From SHZI01 sp031409515 (lineage in GTDB: Bacteria; Pseudomonadota; Gammaproteobacteria; Steroidobacterales; GCA-2729495), in the NCBI GenBank assembly GCA_031409515.1, contig JANNXJ010000056.1:62001-126000 (forward strand): a DNA stretch of 64,000 bases, in the 5' to 3' direction. The notes beneath the pieces are model-generated. The model ran no database searches. It saw only the letters and a list, made by a program, of their open reading frames with translations, and had not been told where the DNA came from. Every line of letters begins with the position of its first letter. Positions within the stretch are counted from its first letter, which is position 1. A program made the translations under genes and the position numbers. Positions 1-7,536 of this stretch are shown here, one piece after another.

Positions 1-398
1 CGCAATGCCTGGCCCCGGCGCCGGTCACCCAGGGACGTATCGGCCAGTTCCTGCTCGAAGCGCTCGAGAGCGACCAGCACATTATCCGGATTCTGGCGGG
101 CGGCCCGGGCGATGGAGCCGTGATCGCTCACATTGAGGTAGTGCCAGGGCTTCGTGTGCTCCCACTCGGGCAGCCGGCGAATCCAGTCGGGCCAGAGCCC
201 GGCGTCCGCCAGTGGCACGCCGGCCAGCAGCGGCTGGAGAGCGGCCCGGGTTTCAGCGCAGAGGTGCTGTTCGGCAATGTGCCCAGCGACGCGGTGACCA
301 GCAGGGCCGAAGGCACGGGCTGAAAGCGACGCCAGCAGTGCGGCAATCAGCAGCGCCGTGGTGACCACATGGTGTACAGAGCGCCGCATCGCGGGCAT
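1..398 (-). CDS. S1/P1-type nuclease, N-terminal part (cut by the window edge)
   Basis: Reading the minus strand from an ATG at 398 (a second in-frame ATG lies at 389) gives a signal peptide ending near SARA. Then follows AFGPAGHRVAGHIAEQHL, and further on LWPDWIRR and TKPWHYLNV. This is the N-terminal pattern of zinc-dependent S1/P1 nucleases: a mature (W/F)G..GH start and a later PWHY segment. Such enzymes are secreted or periplasmic and cleave single-stranded nucleic acid. About 130 residues are visible and the frame stays open to base 1, so the gene continues beyond the window. It is divergent from ispB with only about 13 nt between starts. The usual mature N-terminal Trp, a zinc ligand through its amino group, is Phe here if cleavage follows ARA. 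Confidence 0.72.
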   Translation of the reverse strand, partial: MPAMRRSVHHVVTTALLIAALLASLSARAFGPAGHRVAGHIAEQHLCAETRAALQPLLAGVPLADAGLWPDWIRRLPEWEHTKPWHYLNVSDHGSIARAARQNPDNVLVALERFEQELADTSLGDRRRGQAL

Positions 399-411
399 TA
401 TTCTTCTTGTA

Positions 412-1410
412 ATGCATCTCGTCCAACCGGAATTCCCACGATTTGACCTGGAAGCCGTGCGCGCCCTGCTGGGCGACGACTGGCCGGCAGTGAATCGGGA
501 GATCACGGCGCGCCTGCGCAGCGACGTGGCCCTGGTAAACAGCGTCTCCCACTACATCGTGGGCGGTGGGGGCAAGCGTCTGCGGCCCCTCATCACCCTC
601 CTCGCTGCCCGGGCCTGCGGCTACCGCGGCGACCGGCACATCATCACGGCCGCCATCATCGAGTTCATTCACACCGCCACTCTCCTCCATGACGACGTGG
701 TGGACGCGTCCGACCTGCGCCGCGGCCAGGACACGGCCAACAGCGTCTTTGGCAACGAAGCCAGCGTGCTCGTGGGTGATTTTCTGTACTCACGGGCCTT
801 CCAGCTGATGGTCCAGGTCGGCCAGATGCGCATCATGGACGTGCTGGCCGATGCCACGAACACCATTGCCGAAGGCGAAGTCCTGCAGCTGATGAACTGC
901 AAGGACCCGGAGACCACCGAACAACGGTACATGGACGTCATCTACCGAAAGACCGCCCGCCTCTTCGAGGCCGGCGCCCAGATCGGCGCCATCCTGGCGG
1001 ACCAGACCCGGGCGGTCGAAGAAGCCCTCGTGGATTACGGGCGGGAACTGGGCCTGGCCTTTCAGCTGGTGGACGATGCGCTGGATTACAGCGCTAACCC
1101 CGGCGAACTCGGCAAGCAGGTGGGCGATGACCTTGCTGAAGGCAAGCCGACGCTGCCCCTCATCTACGCGCTGCAACGGGGCTCGCCGAAGGAACAGGTG
1201 ATGATCCGCCGGGCGATCGAGCGGGGCGGCCGGGAAGACATCCGCGCCATTCAGGCGGCCATCCAGTCCACCGGCGCCCTCGCCTACACGGCGTCCAAGG
1301 CCCGGGACTGCGCGGCGCGGGCCCGGACCGCGCTGGGCCCCGTGCCCGATTCCCCCTTCAAGACCGCCCTGAACGACCTGGCGGACTTCGCCGTCGAGCG
1401 CCGTTACTGA
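412..1410 (+). CDS. ispB: Octaprenyl-diphosphate-synthase-like polyprenyl synthetase
   Basis: Trans-prenyltransferase that extends farnesyl diphosphate with isopentenyl diphosphate to make the ubiquinone side chain, in the cytosol. The first aspartate-rich motif DDVVD is at about residues 94-98, preceded by GGGGKRLRP. The second, DDALD, is near residue 221 followed by GKQVGDD. The 332-residue length fits IspB (about 320-330). I chose ATG 412 because the family begins just before the helix leading to GGGKRLRP. A GTG at 358 would add 18 residues unlike the family and run into the divergent nuclease gene. No clear Shine-Dalgarno precedes 412. Chain length cannot be read reliably from the sequence, so hepta- to nonaprenyl products are possible. 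Confidence 0.9.
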   Translation: MHLVQPEFPRFDLEAVRALLGDDWPAVNREITARLRSDVALVNSVSHYIVGGGGKRLRPLITLLAARACGYRGDRHIITAAIIEFIHTATLLHDDVVDASDLRRGQDTANSVFGNEASVLVGDFLYSRAFQLMVQVGQMRIMDVLADATNTIAEGEVLQLMNCKDPETTEQRYMDVIYRKTARLFEAGAQIGAILADQTRAVEEALVDYGRELGLAFQLVDDALDYSANPGELGKQVGDDLAEGKPTLPLIYALQRGSPKEQVMIRRAIERGGREDIRAIQAAIQSTGALAYTASKARDCAARARTALGPVPDSPFKTALNDLADFAVERRY

Positions 1411-1436
1411 CGCCATCCGCTGCCCGCGTATACAAT
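1407..1436 (+). promoter_or_regulatory. Probable sigma-70 promoter of the tRNA-Pro gene
   Basis: CTGACG (1407-1412) resembles a -35 box and TACAAT (1431-1436) a -10 box, with 18 nt between them. The predicted start is about 35 nt before the tRNA 5' end. The -35 overlaps the stop codon of ispB. Assigned by eye only. Confidence 0.45.
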
Positions 1437-1476
1437 GGCCGCCGCTGCGGGCAAGCCCCGCAGATCGAAACCCGTT

Positions 1477-1553
1477 CGGGGTGTAGCTCAGCTTGGTAGA
1501 GCGCTTGCTTCGGGAGCAAGAGGTCGCAGGTTCGAATCCTGTCACCCCGACCA
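1477..1553 (+). tRNA. tRNA-Pro (anticodon CGG)
   Basis: A 77-nt cloverleaf can be drawn. The acceptor stem CGGGGTG pairs with CACCCCG at 1543-1549. The anticodon stem CTTGC/GCAAG encloses the loop TTCGGGA, giving anticodon CGG. The T-arm carries GGTTCGAATCC. A is the discriminator base and CCA is encoded. A promoter-like sequence lies upstream and a hairpin terminator just downstream, so it is probably a single-gene unit. Confidence 0.96.
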
Positions 1554-1572
1554 ATCACGCCCAACAACAAAA

Positions 1573-1607
1573 AAGCCCCGGCCGCTGTCGCGACCGGGGC
1601 TCGTTTT
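1573..1607. terminator. Bidirectional rho-independent terminator
   Basis: AGCCCCGG and CCGGGGCT form a strong stem around a 12-nt loop. An A-run lies on the left and a T-run on the right, so it can end both the tRNA transcript and the facing OmpA-family transcript. It sits between these two convergent genes. Confidence 0.85.
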
Positions 1608-1628
1608 TGGCGTTGGACGACCCAGGGC

Positions 1629-2714
1629 TTACTTCGGTGCGTCGCAGTCCGTGCGCTTCAGCACCACCCGCCGGTTCTGGGCGCGGCCTGCCGCGGTCTT
1701 GTTGTCCGCAAGCGGCTCGCTCTCACCCGCCCCGGAGGCGGCCAGCCGGCCCACCGCAATGCCCTTCCCTTCCAGGTAGGTCGCCACCGACTGGGCCCGG
1801 CGCTCCGACAGCTTCTGGTTGTAGGCCTCGGCACCGGAACTGTCCGTGTGGCCCACCACCGTGCCGGCGACAAACTTCAGCCGCGTCAGGTTCGTGGCCA
1901 CTTCGTCCAGCGTTACCTTGTCCGCGTCGGTGAGTTCCGCCGAATCCAGCTTGAACTGCACCTGGCGCGTCACGTCGCAGGAGCAGCCCTGGGGTCCTAC
2001 CCGGTCGCCCTTCGGCGTCTCCGGGCACTGGTCGCTCGGGTCGATCACCCCGTCGCCATCGCTGTCCGCCGGTGCTGCCGGCGGCGGCGGGGCCGCCACA
2101 GCGGCAGCTACCACCGGGGCCGCTGCCGCGACGGGTGCTGCCTTGCTGCCCAGGGCCACACTAAACCCGACATTGACGAAAAGATCCGTCAGGCTGTCAT
2201 CGGCATCCTGGTAGCGCCCGAGCACTTCTGAACGCAGGGAGAGGCGGCTGCCCCAGAGGCGGGTCAGCACGCCCACGCCCGCTTGGGCCTGAAAGTCGTC
2301 ACTGTCCGAGCCGTCGACCTGGGTATTGACGACGCCGAGGCCTGCCAGGATGTACGGGGCAATACGCCCCTCCCGGTTGTAGATGTTCATAAGGTTGGCG
2401 CTCAGGGCCGTCTGGTCCTGATTGGGAAAGGACCCGCCGCCCGCGGCACCGTCTTCGCCGTCCAGGCTGAGGCTCTGGAAGTCGAGTTCGATATTGAAGT
2501 GCTCGCTCAGGGCGTAGCCGAAGCCGCCGATACCGCCGACCACTCCGTCTTCCACATTCCGGTCGTTGTCCGGATCAATGTAGGTGGCAAGACCCTTGAT
2601 GTAGGCCTGACCCACTTCTTCGGCTGCCTGAGCGACCGCATGGCCCAGCAACAGCGACGCGCCGAGGGCGGTGACGGTAAGCGCCTTACTTCGCAGCATT
2701 TGGCTTCGCAACAT
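1629..2714 (-). CDS. OmpA-family outer-membrane protein (beta-barrel plus peptidoglycan-binding domain)
   Basis: A signal peptide (LGASLLLGHAVAQAAEE) is followed by an eight-strand OmpA-like barrel of about 180 residues. Next come an Ala/Pro-rich linker, a thrombospondin type-3-like calcium repeat (DSDGDGVIDPSDQCPETP) and a C-terminal OmpA domain with VVGHTDSSGAEAYNQKLSERR and NRRVVL. The last domain binds diaminopimelate in peptidoglycan, so the protein links outer membrane and cell wall. I start it at 2714, where AGGGGA lies six bases upstream; an earlier in-frame start would add 17 polar residues before the signal peptide. Length 361 aa. It is convergent with the tRNA and divergent from the pseudopilin gene. 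Confidence 0.9.
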   Translation of the reverse strand: MLRSQMLRSKALTVTALGASLLLGHAVAQAAEEVGQAYIKGLATYIDPDNDRNVEDGVVGGIGGFGYALSEHFNIELDFQSLSLDGEDGAAGGGSFPNQDQTALSANLMNIYNREGRIAPYILAGLGVVNTQVDGSDSDDFQAQAGVGVLTRLWGSRLSLRSEVLGRYQDADDSLTDLFVNVGFSVALGSKAAPVAAAAPVVAAAVAAPPPPAAPADSDGDGVIDPSDQCPETPKGDRVGPQGCSCDVTRQVQFKLDSAELTDADKVTLDEVATNLTRLKFVAGTVVGHTDSSGAEAYNQKLSERRAQSVATYLEGKGIAVGRLAASGAGESEPLADNKTAAGRAQNRRVVLKRTDCDAPK

Positions 2715-2946
2715 GTGTTTTCCCCTGAGAGAGTGTTTCTTCTGGCTGCCCGCGGAGCAAGCCACGCCGCGTGGTGCAACAACTTAACGCAGCCCGGAGC
2801 GCTTGGCTATGGCCGCTTCTGGTGTCGCCCGCCTGCAACACCCGGTCCGGAGCCCGCCCACCGGGAAGCGTGATCTGCTTCACCGCCCGGACCGGGGGCC
2901 GTCCTTATGCTCGACCCTCACCAGAGTCACCCCGGATAACCGCACC

Positions 2947-3522
2947 ATGCACGCTGCCCGCCCGGTCACCGCCGCAAGCCGCCAGACAGGCTTTTCCCTG
3001 GGGGAACTGCTGGCGACGCTGGCGGTAGTGGGTGTGAGCCTGTCCCTCGTGGTCCCCAGCCTGGACAGCCTGACGCGGAGCAATCAGCGGGCCGCGGCGA
3101 TCAACGAACTGGTGGCCACACTGCACCTGGCCCGGAGCGAGGCCATTACCCGCAATGCCCCCATCGCGGTGTGCCCCAGCGCCGACGGTCGCTCCTGCGC
3201 CCGGGTGGCCTGGGAGACCGGCTGGATCCGATTTGTGGACAGCAACGGCGACTTCCGGCTGGACGCGGGCGAGACCGTCCTTGGCGCGACCTCCCAGCTG
3301 ACCGGGCTGCAGATTCGCACTGACGTTTTCGACGCGGCCTTTGGCTACGAACCCACCGGTCGGGTGGCCGCACCCGGTGGCGGGCCGGGTGGTGGGGATT
3401 TCACCTTCTGCGCCCAAGGCAGCAGCCTTGCCGGGCAGGTGATCTCCGTCTCCGCCCTCGGCCAGCCCGTGCGGGCCGACCGCCACGCCGACGGCCGGGA
3501 GCCCGACTGCTCCGTCACCTGA
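2947..3522 (+). CDS. GspH/FimT-family type IV pseudopilin
   Basis: The N-terminus carries a prepilin peptidase site, TG|FSLGELL, with Glu at +5 of the mature chain. A hydrophobic helix (LATLAVVGVSLSLVVP) follows, then a GspH-type globular domain with AINELVATLHLARSEAITRN. Minor pseudopilins of this type help start pilus or secretion-pseudopilus assembly in the inner membrane. The 191-aa length is typical. ATG 2947 was chosen because it leaves a short leader before the cleavage site; the frame is open further upstream. It stands alone here, with no other pilus genes in the window, so whether it serves pili or type II secretion is unknown. Confidence 0.85.
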   Translation: MHAARPVTAASRQTGFSLGELLATLAVVGVSLSLVVPSLDSLTRSNQRAAAINELVATLHLARSEAITRNAPIAVCPSADGRSCARVAWETGWIRFVDSNGDFRLDAGETVLGATSQLTGLQIRTDVFDAAFGYEPTGRVAAPGGGPGGGDFTFCAQGSSLAGQVISVSALGQPVRADRHADGREPDCSVT

Positions 3523-3855
3523 TCCGGGGGGCAGACCGCCCTGACCGGCAGCACCTCGACTTCCACCCCTGACTACCCCTCGGACGGCAGACCAACGGTC
3601 TTGCCTCTGCACCCCCGGGCGCGGTAGGGTTCACGCAATACCAATAAGGCATACCCACCGCCCTCTGGGGGAGGTTCTGGTTCTGGGTTTTGTCTCGCGT
3701 CAGGTCTGGAGCAGTCCGTCAGCCACCTACTTGCAGGCGGCAGGGGCGCCAGGCGCCGGGGGAAAAATGCATAACCCGCCCGCTTTGTTGGCTAACGCCT
3801 TGGCGCATAACGCTGTTGTGGCCAGGGCCCCGTTATCTTTTGGAGGATTGCCGCA
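3523..3855. other. 333-bp intergenic region without a recognisable gene
   Basis: No ORF here looks coding. GCATAAC occurs twice near 3770-3815, and GGCGCCAGGCGCC forms a small palindrome. A promoter for the downstream exported protein probably lies here, but no hexamer pair is convincing. GGAGG at 3842-3846 is the ribosome-binding site of the next gene. Confidence 0.5.
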
Positions 3856-5946
3856 ATGAGGAAGCTAAGAGCTGCAGGGAGAGCCGCAGGAATTTTCGCT
3901 GCGGGCGCGTTGGGCCTTTCCCTGGTAGCCAGCGGGCCGGCCAGCGCCGCCGCGACTACTTACGTCATCGACGGCACGTTCTCTGGAGTGCTCTACGCCT
4001 GCACCCAGATCACCTTTGCCTTCAGCGGCTCGGACTGCAGCTACGGCCGGAACCGGCCGGCGGCCAATGGCACCTGGCTCGGGCCCCTCTTCGGTGGCGG
4101 CAACTACCCCAAGGACAGCCCCCAGGCCGCACTGACCTATATTCCCACCTCGGGCGACAACGTCCCCCAGGGCTCCTCGGCCCAGGCCAACTTCATTCCC
4201 GCCACGCCGGACGGCAAGCTCAATGCGCCGCTGGACGGCGAACTGATCATCGACGACAACGGCACTCCGGGTGACCCCACGGACGATATCGTCAGTGGCT
4301 CCTTCACCATCGGCGCCCTGGCCCGCAACGTGCCCACCGGCCAGTTCACCCGGGCGGTCCAGCAGTGGACCACCATGGACAACACGATTGTTCCGACGCC
4401 GGTCAACCCGACGGCCACCGTGGCCAATGGGGCGGGCGGCGTGGACTACGTGGTGGGCAGCCGGGGCTTCCCGACGCCCCGCTGCTACCGCTTCAACGCC
4501 GCCAACTGCTTCCCGACCGAAGACGCCATGCCGGACTTTGGCGATGCCCGGTTCTGGGGCCCGATTCCCCCGGCCGGTTCGGTGGGCATCGAGCGCTCAG
4601 GCATCCTGGGTGACCCCGCCTTTGTCCCTGTCCAGCCGCCGCCCGTGCTCCCCACGGGCAATGTGGGTGCCAGAACCACGGCAATTTTGAACGGTGCCTC
4701 CTGCACGACCAATAACGGCTCCGTCGACGACTGCGCCGTCAGCTCCCTGATCTGGGGCGCGGGTGAGGACGTCGGGTTCGACAACCTGATCATGAAGATC
4801 TCCACCAACAGCTCGGGTCAGATCACCTCGGCTCTGGTGTACTGGACGCAGGAGTACTTCATCGGTGCCTTCAGTGACCCGGTCCTGGAGGTCGGCTACA
4901 ACAATTCCGTCGCCGCCAGCACGATCAACTTCACGGGCCTCGCCGAAGGTCTGGGCCCCAACGCCCGGGATTTCGCTGCCAGCGTCATTGAGGACAGCGT
5001 CACCAATTCCCTGAATGCATCGGGCAATTGCGTGAACTTTACGGGTCCGGTAACCGTCAGCGTTGACACCCCGCCCACCCTGGGTACGGCGACAGTCGTC
5101 GGCTCCGTGCCCACGCAGACGATCAACTACAGCTCGACGGGTGGTGTGGGCACGGACACCCTGGTGTACCGCTGCACGAGCGGCGCTGAGACCAACGATG
5201 GCACCATCACCATTACGGTTGCAGCCGATACCAGTCCCCTCGCCCCCAACGGCCCGATCTCCATCTCCACCCAGGGCGCGGCCCCGGGCCCCGGGACGGC
5301 CGGCAACGTAAACTTGGCCCTTCTCCCCGGCTATGCGGCCGGCAACCTGCCCAGTGTGGTCACGATCAGCGGCCCACCCGCTGCTGGCACGGGCACCGCA
5401 ACGGTGGGGGGGAGCCCGACTGCACCGACGATCACCTTCACACCCAGCGCCTCGCCGCCATTCTTTACGGGCACCGCGACGATTGGCTACCTCATCACGG
5501 ATAACGACTCGGACGTTTCCTCCCCTGCCGGCGTGATTACGGTGACGATCCCCAACGTGTCGCCGGCCATCCAGGACGGCACCATCACGACGGAGCAGAA
5601 CCGGGCCAGCACCGCCCAGGCCCTGGCCATCACGCCAGGGAACGGCACGATTGCCCAGGGCTTGGTGGCGGTAACCACCAATGCCAGCAACGGCAGCTGC
5701 ACCATCACGGGAACGACTGCTGCGCCGACGCTGACCTACACCCCCGCTGCGGATTACTCGGGGCCGGACAGCTGCGTGGTGACCGCCACCGACGGCGACG
5801 GCTCCACCGACACGGGCACCTTCAGCATCACCGTGAATGCGGTGGACGACGCGCTCAAGCTGCCCGGTGGAGGCAGTGCGGTGGACCTCTGGAGCCTGTC
5901 GCTCCTGGGGGCCCTGCCGCTGTTGCGGCGCCGTCGCCGGGCTTGA
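3856..5946 (+). CDS. Exported repeat-rich protein with a C-terminal sorting-type tail
   Basis: A 696-aa protein with a signal peptide (to about GPASA). A unique N-terminal half is followed from about residue 390 by several Ig/cadherin-like beta modules of roughly 85-95 residues. These share threonine-rich strands such as TNDGTITITV, SPAGVITVTIPN and DTGTFSITVN. The C-terminus is tripartite: GGGSAVD, a hydrophobic stretch (LWSLSLLGALPLL), then RRRRRA. That layout resembles GlyGly-CTERM and related sorting signals that are cut and anchored at the cell surface. No rhombosortase or exosortase gene is in the window. GGAGG precedes the ATG by 9 nt and a strong terminator follows, so it is monocistronic. 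The ligand is unknown. Confidence 0.72.
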   Translation: MRKLRAAGRAAGIFAAGALGLSLVASGPASAAATTYVIDGTFSGVLYACTQITFAFSGSDCSYGRNRPAANGTWLGPLFGGGNYPKDSPQAALTYIPTSGDNVPQGSSAQANFIPATPDGKLNAPLDGELIIDDNGTPGDPTDDIVSGSFTIGALARNVPTGQFTRAVQQWTTMDNTIVPTPVNPTATVANGAGGVDYVVGSRGFPTPRCYRFNAANCFPTEDAMPDFGDARFWGPIPPAGSVGIERSGILGDPAFVPVQPPPVLPTGNVGARTTAILNGASCTTNNGSVDDCAVSSLIWGAGEDVGFDNLIMKISTNSSGQITSALVYWTQEYFIGAFSDPVLEVGYNNSVAASTINFTGLAEGLGPNARDFAASVIEDSVTNSLNASGNCVNFTGPVTVSVDTPPTLGTATVVGSVPTQTINYSSTGGVGTDTLVYRCTSGAETNDGTITITVAADTSPLAPNGPISISTQGAAPGPGTAGNVNLALLPGYAAGNLPSVVTISGPPAAGTGTATVGGSPTAPTITFTPSASPPFFTGTATIGYLITDNDSDVSSPAGVITVTIPNVSPAIQDGTITTEQNRASTAQALAITPGNGTIAQGLVAVTTNASNGSCTITGTTAAPTLTYTPAADYSGPDSCVVTATDGDGSTDTGTFSITVNAVDDALKLPGGGSAVDLWSLSLLGALPLLRRRRRA

Positions 5947-5970
5947 GCCTTCGACCAACGTGACGAACCA

Positions 5971-6002
5971 AAGCCCCCGCCAGCTGGCGGGGGCTTTTTT
6001 TT
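5971..6002 (+). terminator. Rho-independent terminator
   Basis: AGCCCCCGCCAG / CTGGCGGGGGCT forms a near-continuous GC stem followed by a run of eight T. It lies 25 nt after the stop of the exported repeat protein. Confidence 0.92.
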
Positions 6003-6032
6003 GCCCCGCTGCGGTTGCAGTGTCAGGAAACC

Positions 6033-6602
6033 ATGCAGAGCTTTTACCGGCCAGCCATCCCGCCAGCAGCGCCCTCAGCCTGGGTGCAGCGCTTTGCTGA
6101 ACTCATTCCAGTCGGTGGACCCGTCCTGGATGTGGCCTGCGGGACGGGTCGCCACGCGCGGCTCCTGGCTGCTCGGGGCCACCCGGTGACGGCCGTGGAC
6201 ATCGACGGCGACGCACTGAAGACAATGACCGGTCAACCAGGCATCGAGGTCCTGCAGAAGGATCTGGAAATCTCCCCCTGGCCCTTCGGGCCGGCGAGTT
6301 TCGCCGGCATCGTGATCACCAACTACCTGCACCGGGCCCACTTTCCGGCCCTGGCCGCGACGCTGCGGCCAGGGGGTGTGCTGATCATCGAGACCTTCGC
6401 CGCCGGCAACGAGCGCCTGGGGCGCCCCCGGAACCCGGAGTTTCTCCTGGCCCCCGGCGAACTTCTGGCGGCCCTGGGCGGCTCGCTGCAGGTGGTCGCC
6501 TACGAACACGGGACCGAAGAGTCTCCCCGGCCTGCTGTTCGCCAGCGACTCGTCGCCGTACGACAGGCAGAGCCGGTGGCGCTGCCTGCACCGCGCCCGT
6601 AG
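6033..6602 (+). CDS. Class I SAM-dependent methyltransferase
   Basis: A Rossmann methyltransferase with motif I VLDVACGTGRHARLL at about residues 29-43, an acidic motif II end (VTAVDID) and motif IV-like IVITNYLHR. The length is 189 aa. ATG 6033 is preferred because AGGAA lies four bases upstream; a TTG at 6015 is the only earlier option. Small stand-alone enzymes of this TehB/YfiC-like size are common and the substrate cannot be predicted. The TAG stop is part of a REP element (see 6599-6652), whose other arm supplies the stop of the facing cytochrome gene. Confidence 0.8.
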   Translation: MQSFYRPAIPPAAPSAWVQRFAELIPVGGPVLDVACGTGRHARLLAARGHPVTAVDIDGDALKTMTGQPGIEVLQKDLEISPWPFGPASFAGIVITNYLHRAHFPALAATLRPGGVLIIETFAAGNERLGRPRNPEFLLAPGELLAALGGSLQVVAYEHGTEESPRPAVRQRLVAVRQAEPVALPAPRP

Positions 6603-6652
6603 GAGCGCCTTTAGGCGCGATGCCTATTGATCGCGCCTAAAGGCGCTCCTAC
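6599..6652. repeat. REP-like inverted pair (GTAG type), copy A
   Basis: Two 23-nt arms, GTAGGAGCGCCTTTAGGCGC(GAT) and its reverse complement, flank an 8-nt loop; each arm can also fold by itself (GCGCC-TTTA-GGCGC). TAG at 6600-6602 is the stop of the methyltransferase, and the complement of CTA at 6649-6651 is the stop of the cytochrome gene. Related copies lie at 38531, 45501, 51599 and 61123. Confidence 0.95.
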
Positions 6653-7473
6653 GGGCGGCCCGCCATGATGCCGCCGTGGAGCGTCACACCCTCCGTCGGC
6701 TTCGAGGTCCACAGCTGTTCTGCAAAGCGGGGAATCGCCATGGCGGCGATCGGGAAGCACTCGACCAGCTGGGAAGGCTTGCCCGGAATACCGTCCAGGG
6801 CGTAGCAGAAAAACTCCATGCCCTTGCGCTCCACGGTGTTCCAGAAACCGCGGATGGACTTCTCGCTGGAGGACACCGAACCGTCCGCATTGAAGTAGGT
6901 GTCGAAACGCACCTCGCCGGCTGGAGTCTCCATGCGGTACCGGGTCGTGTTGGTCATAAGGTGGTTGAAGAAGCTCGGGTAGCGCTCGGCCAGGGGTTTG
7001 GTGCGATCAATCGTCGCCGTGGCGCTCGCCGCGGCGGGCCTGGGCCAGTCGGCCGCCCCTGTCTCCAGCAGCATGAAGGAGATGAGCGCCGTGCGGTCGG
7101 CTGCCGGCACCGGCTCAGGGATCAGCATCCGCGTGCCGGGAATCAGTTTCTCCGGCCCGGCGACGAACTCCCAGACCCGGGGCACGTCCCAGCTAAAACC
7201 GGCGCTACTGAGAGCGGGCGAGGCAGCGAATCCCGGGCTGGTGCCGGCCTTGCGGCCGATGAGGCCCCAGAGATTCGGGCCCAGCAGATTACTGCCCCCG
7301 TCCGCCAGCGTGTGGCAGGCACTGCAGCGCTGGAGAAACGCCGTCCGGCCCTTCTGGTAGTCCGCGGCGACCAGCTGGTCCCGCGTGGGAATCGCCTCGG
7401 CGAGGCTGAGGCCGCTGTGCAGGCTGCCCAGCACGCCACTGAGCAGAAGAGGAAAGAGCAGTGAGCGGTGCAT
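6649..7473 (-). CDS. Exported monohaem cytochrome c with an unknown C-terminal domain
   Basis: A signal peptide (residues 1-26) precedes a class I cytochrome c domain with the haem site CSACH at residues 50-54 and the likely axial Met in GTRMLIPEP (about 116). From about residue 155 a second domain of 120 residues begins (HLMTNTTRYRMETPAGEVRF and on) with two Cys (FFCYAL, VECFP); I do not recognise it. The protein would act in the periplasm as an electron carrier or as the haem domain of an unknown enzyme. The gene lies alone between the REP and the EAL gene. Length 274 aa. Its stop codon comes from the REP. Confidence 0.8.
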   Translation of the reverse strand: MHRSLLFPLLLSGVLGSLHSGLSLAEAIPTRDQLVAADYQKGRTAFLQRCSACHTLADGGSNLLGPNLWGLIGRKAGTSPGFAASPALSSAGFSWDVPRVWEFVAGPEKLIPGTRMLIPEPVPAADRTALISFMLLETGAADWPRPAAASATATIDRTKPLAERYPSFFNHLMTNTTRYRMETPAGEVRFDTYFNADGSVSSSEKSIRGFWNTVERKGMEFFCYALDGIPGKPSQLVECFPIAAMAIPRFAEQLWTSKPTEGVTLHGGIMAGRP

Positions 7474-7536
7474 GGCTGAATCACCAGTGGCGGGAACCGG
7501 CGGGATTATCCCCCGGTCTGGTCGCGGTCGCCAGAT

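Noticed and set aside
4597..5958. Long minus-strand open frame (453 codons) under the exported repeat protein
   Set aside because: It is antisense to a gene with signal peptide, Shine-Dalgarno and terminator; the peptide is Arg/Gly-rich with no domain. It results from GC-rich codon bias.
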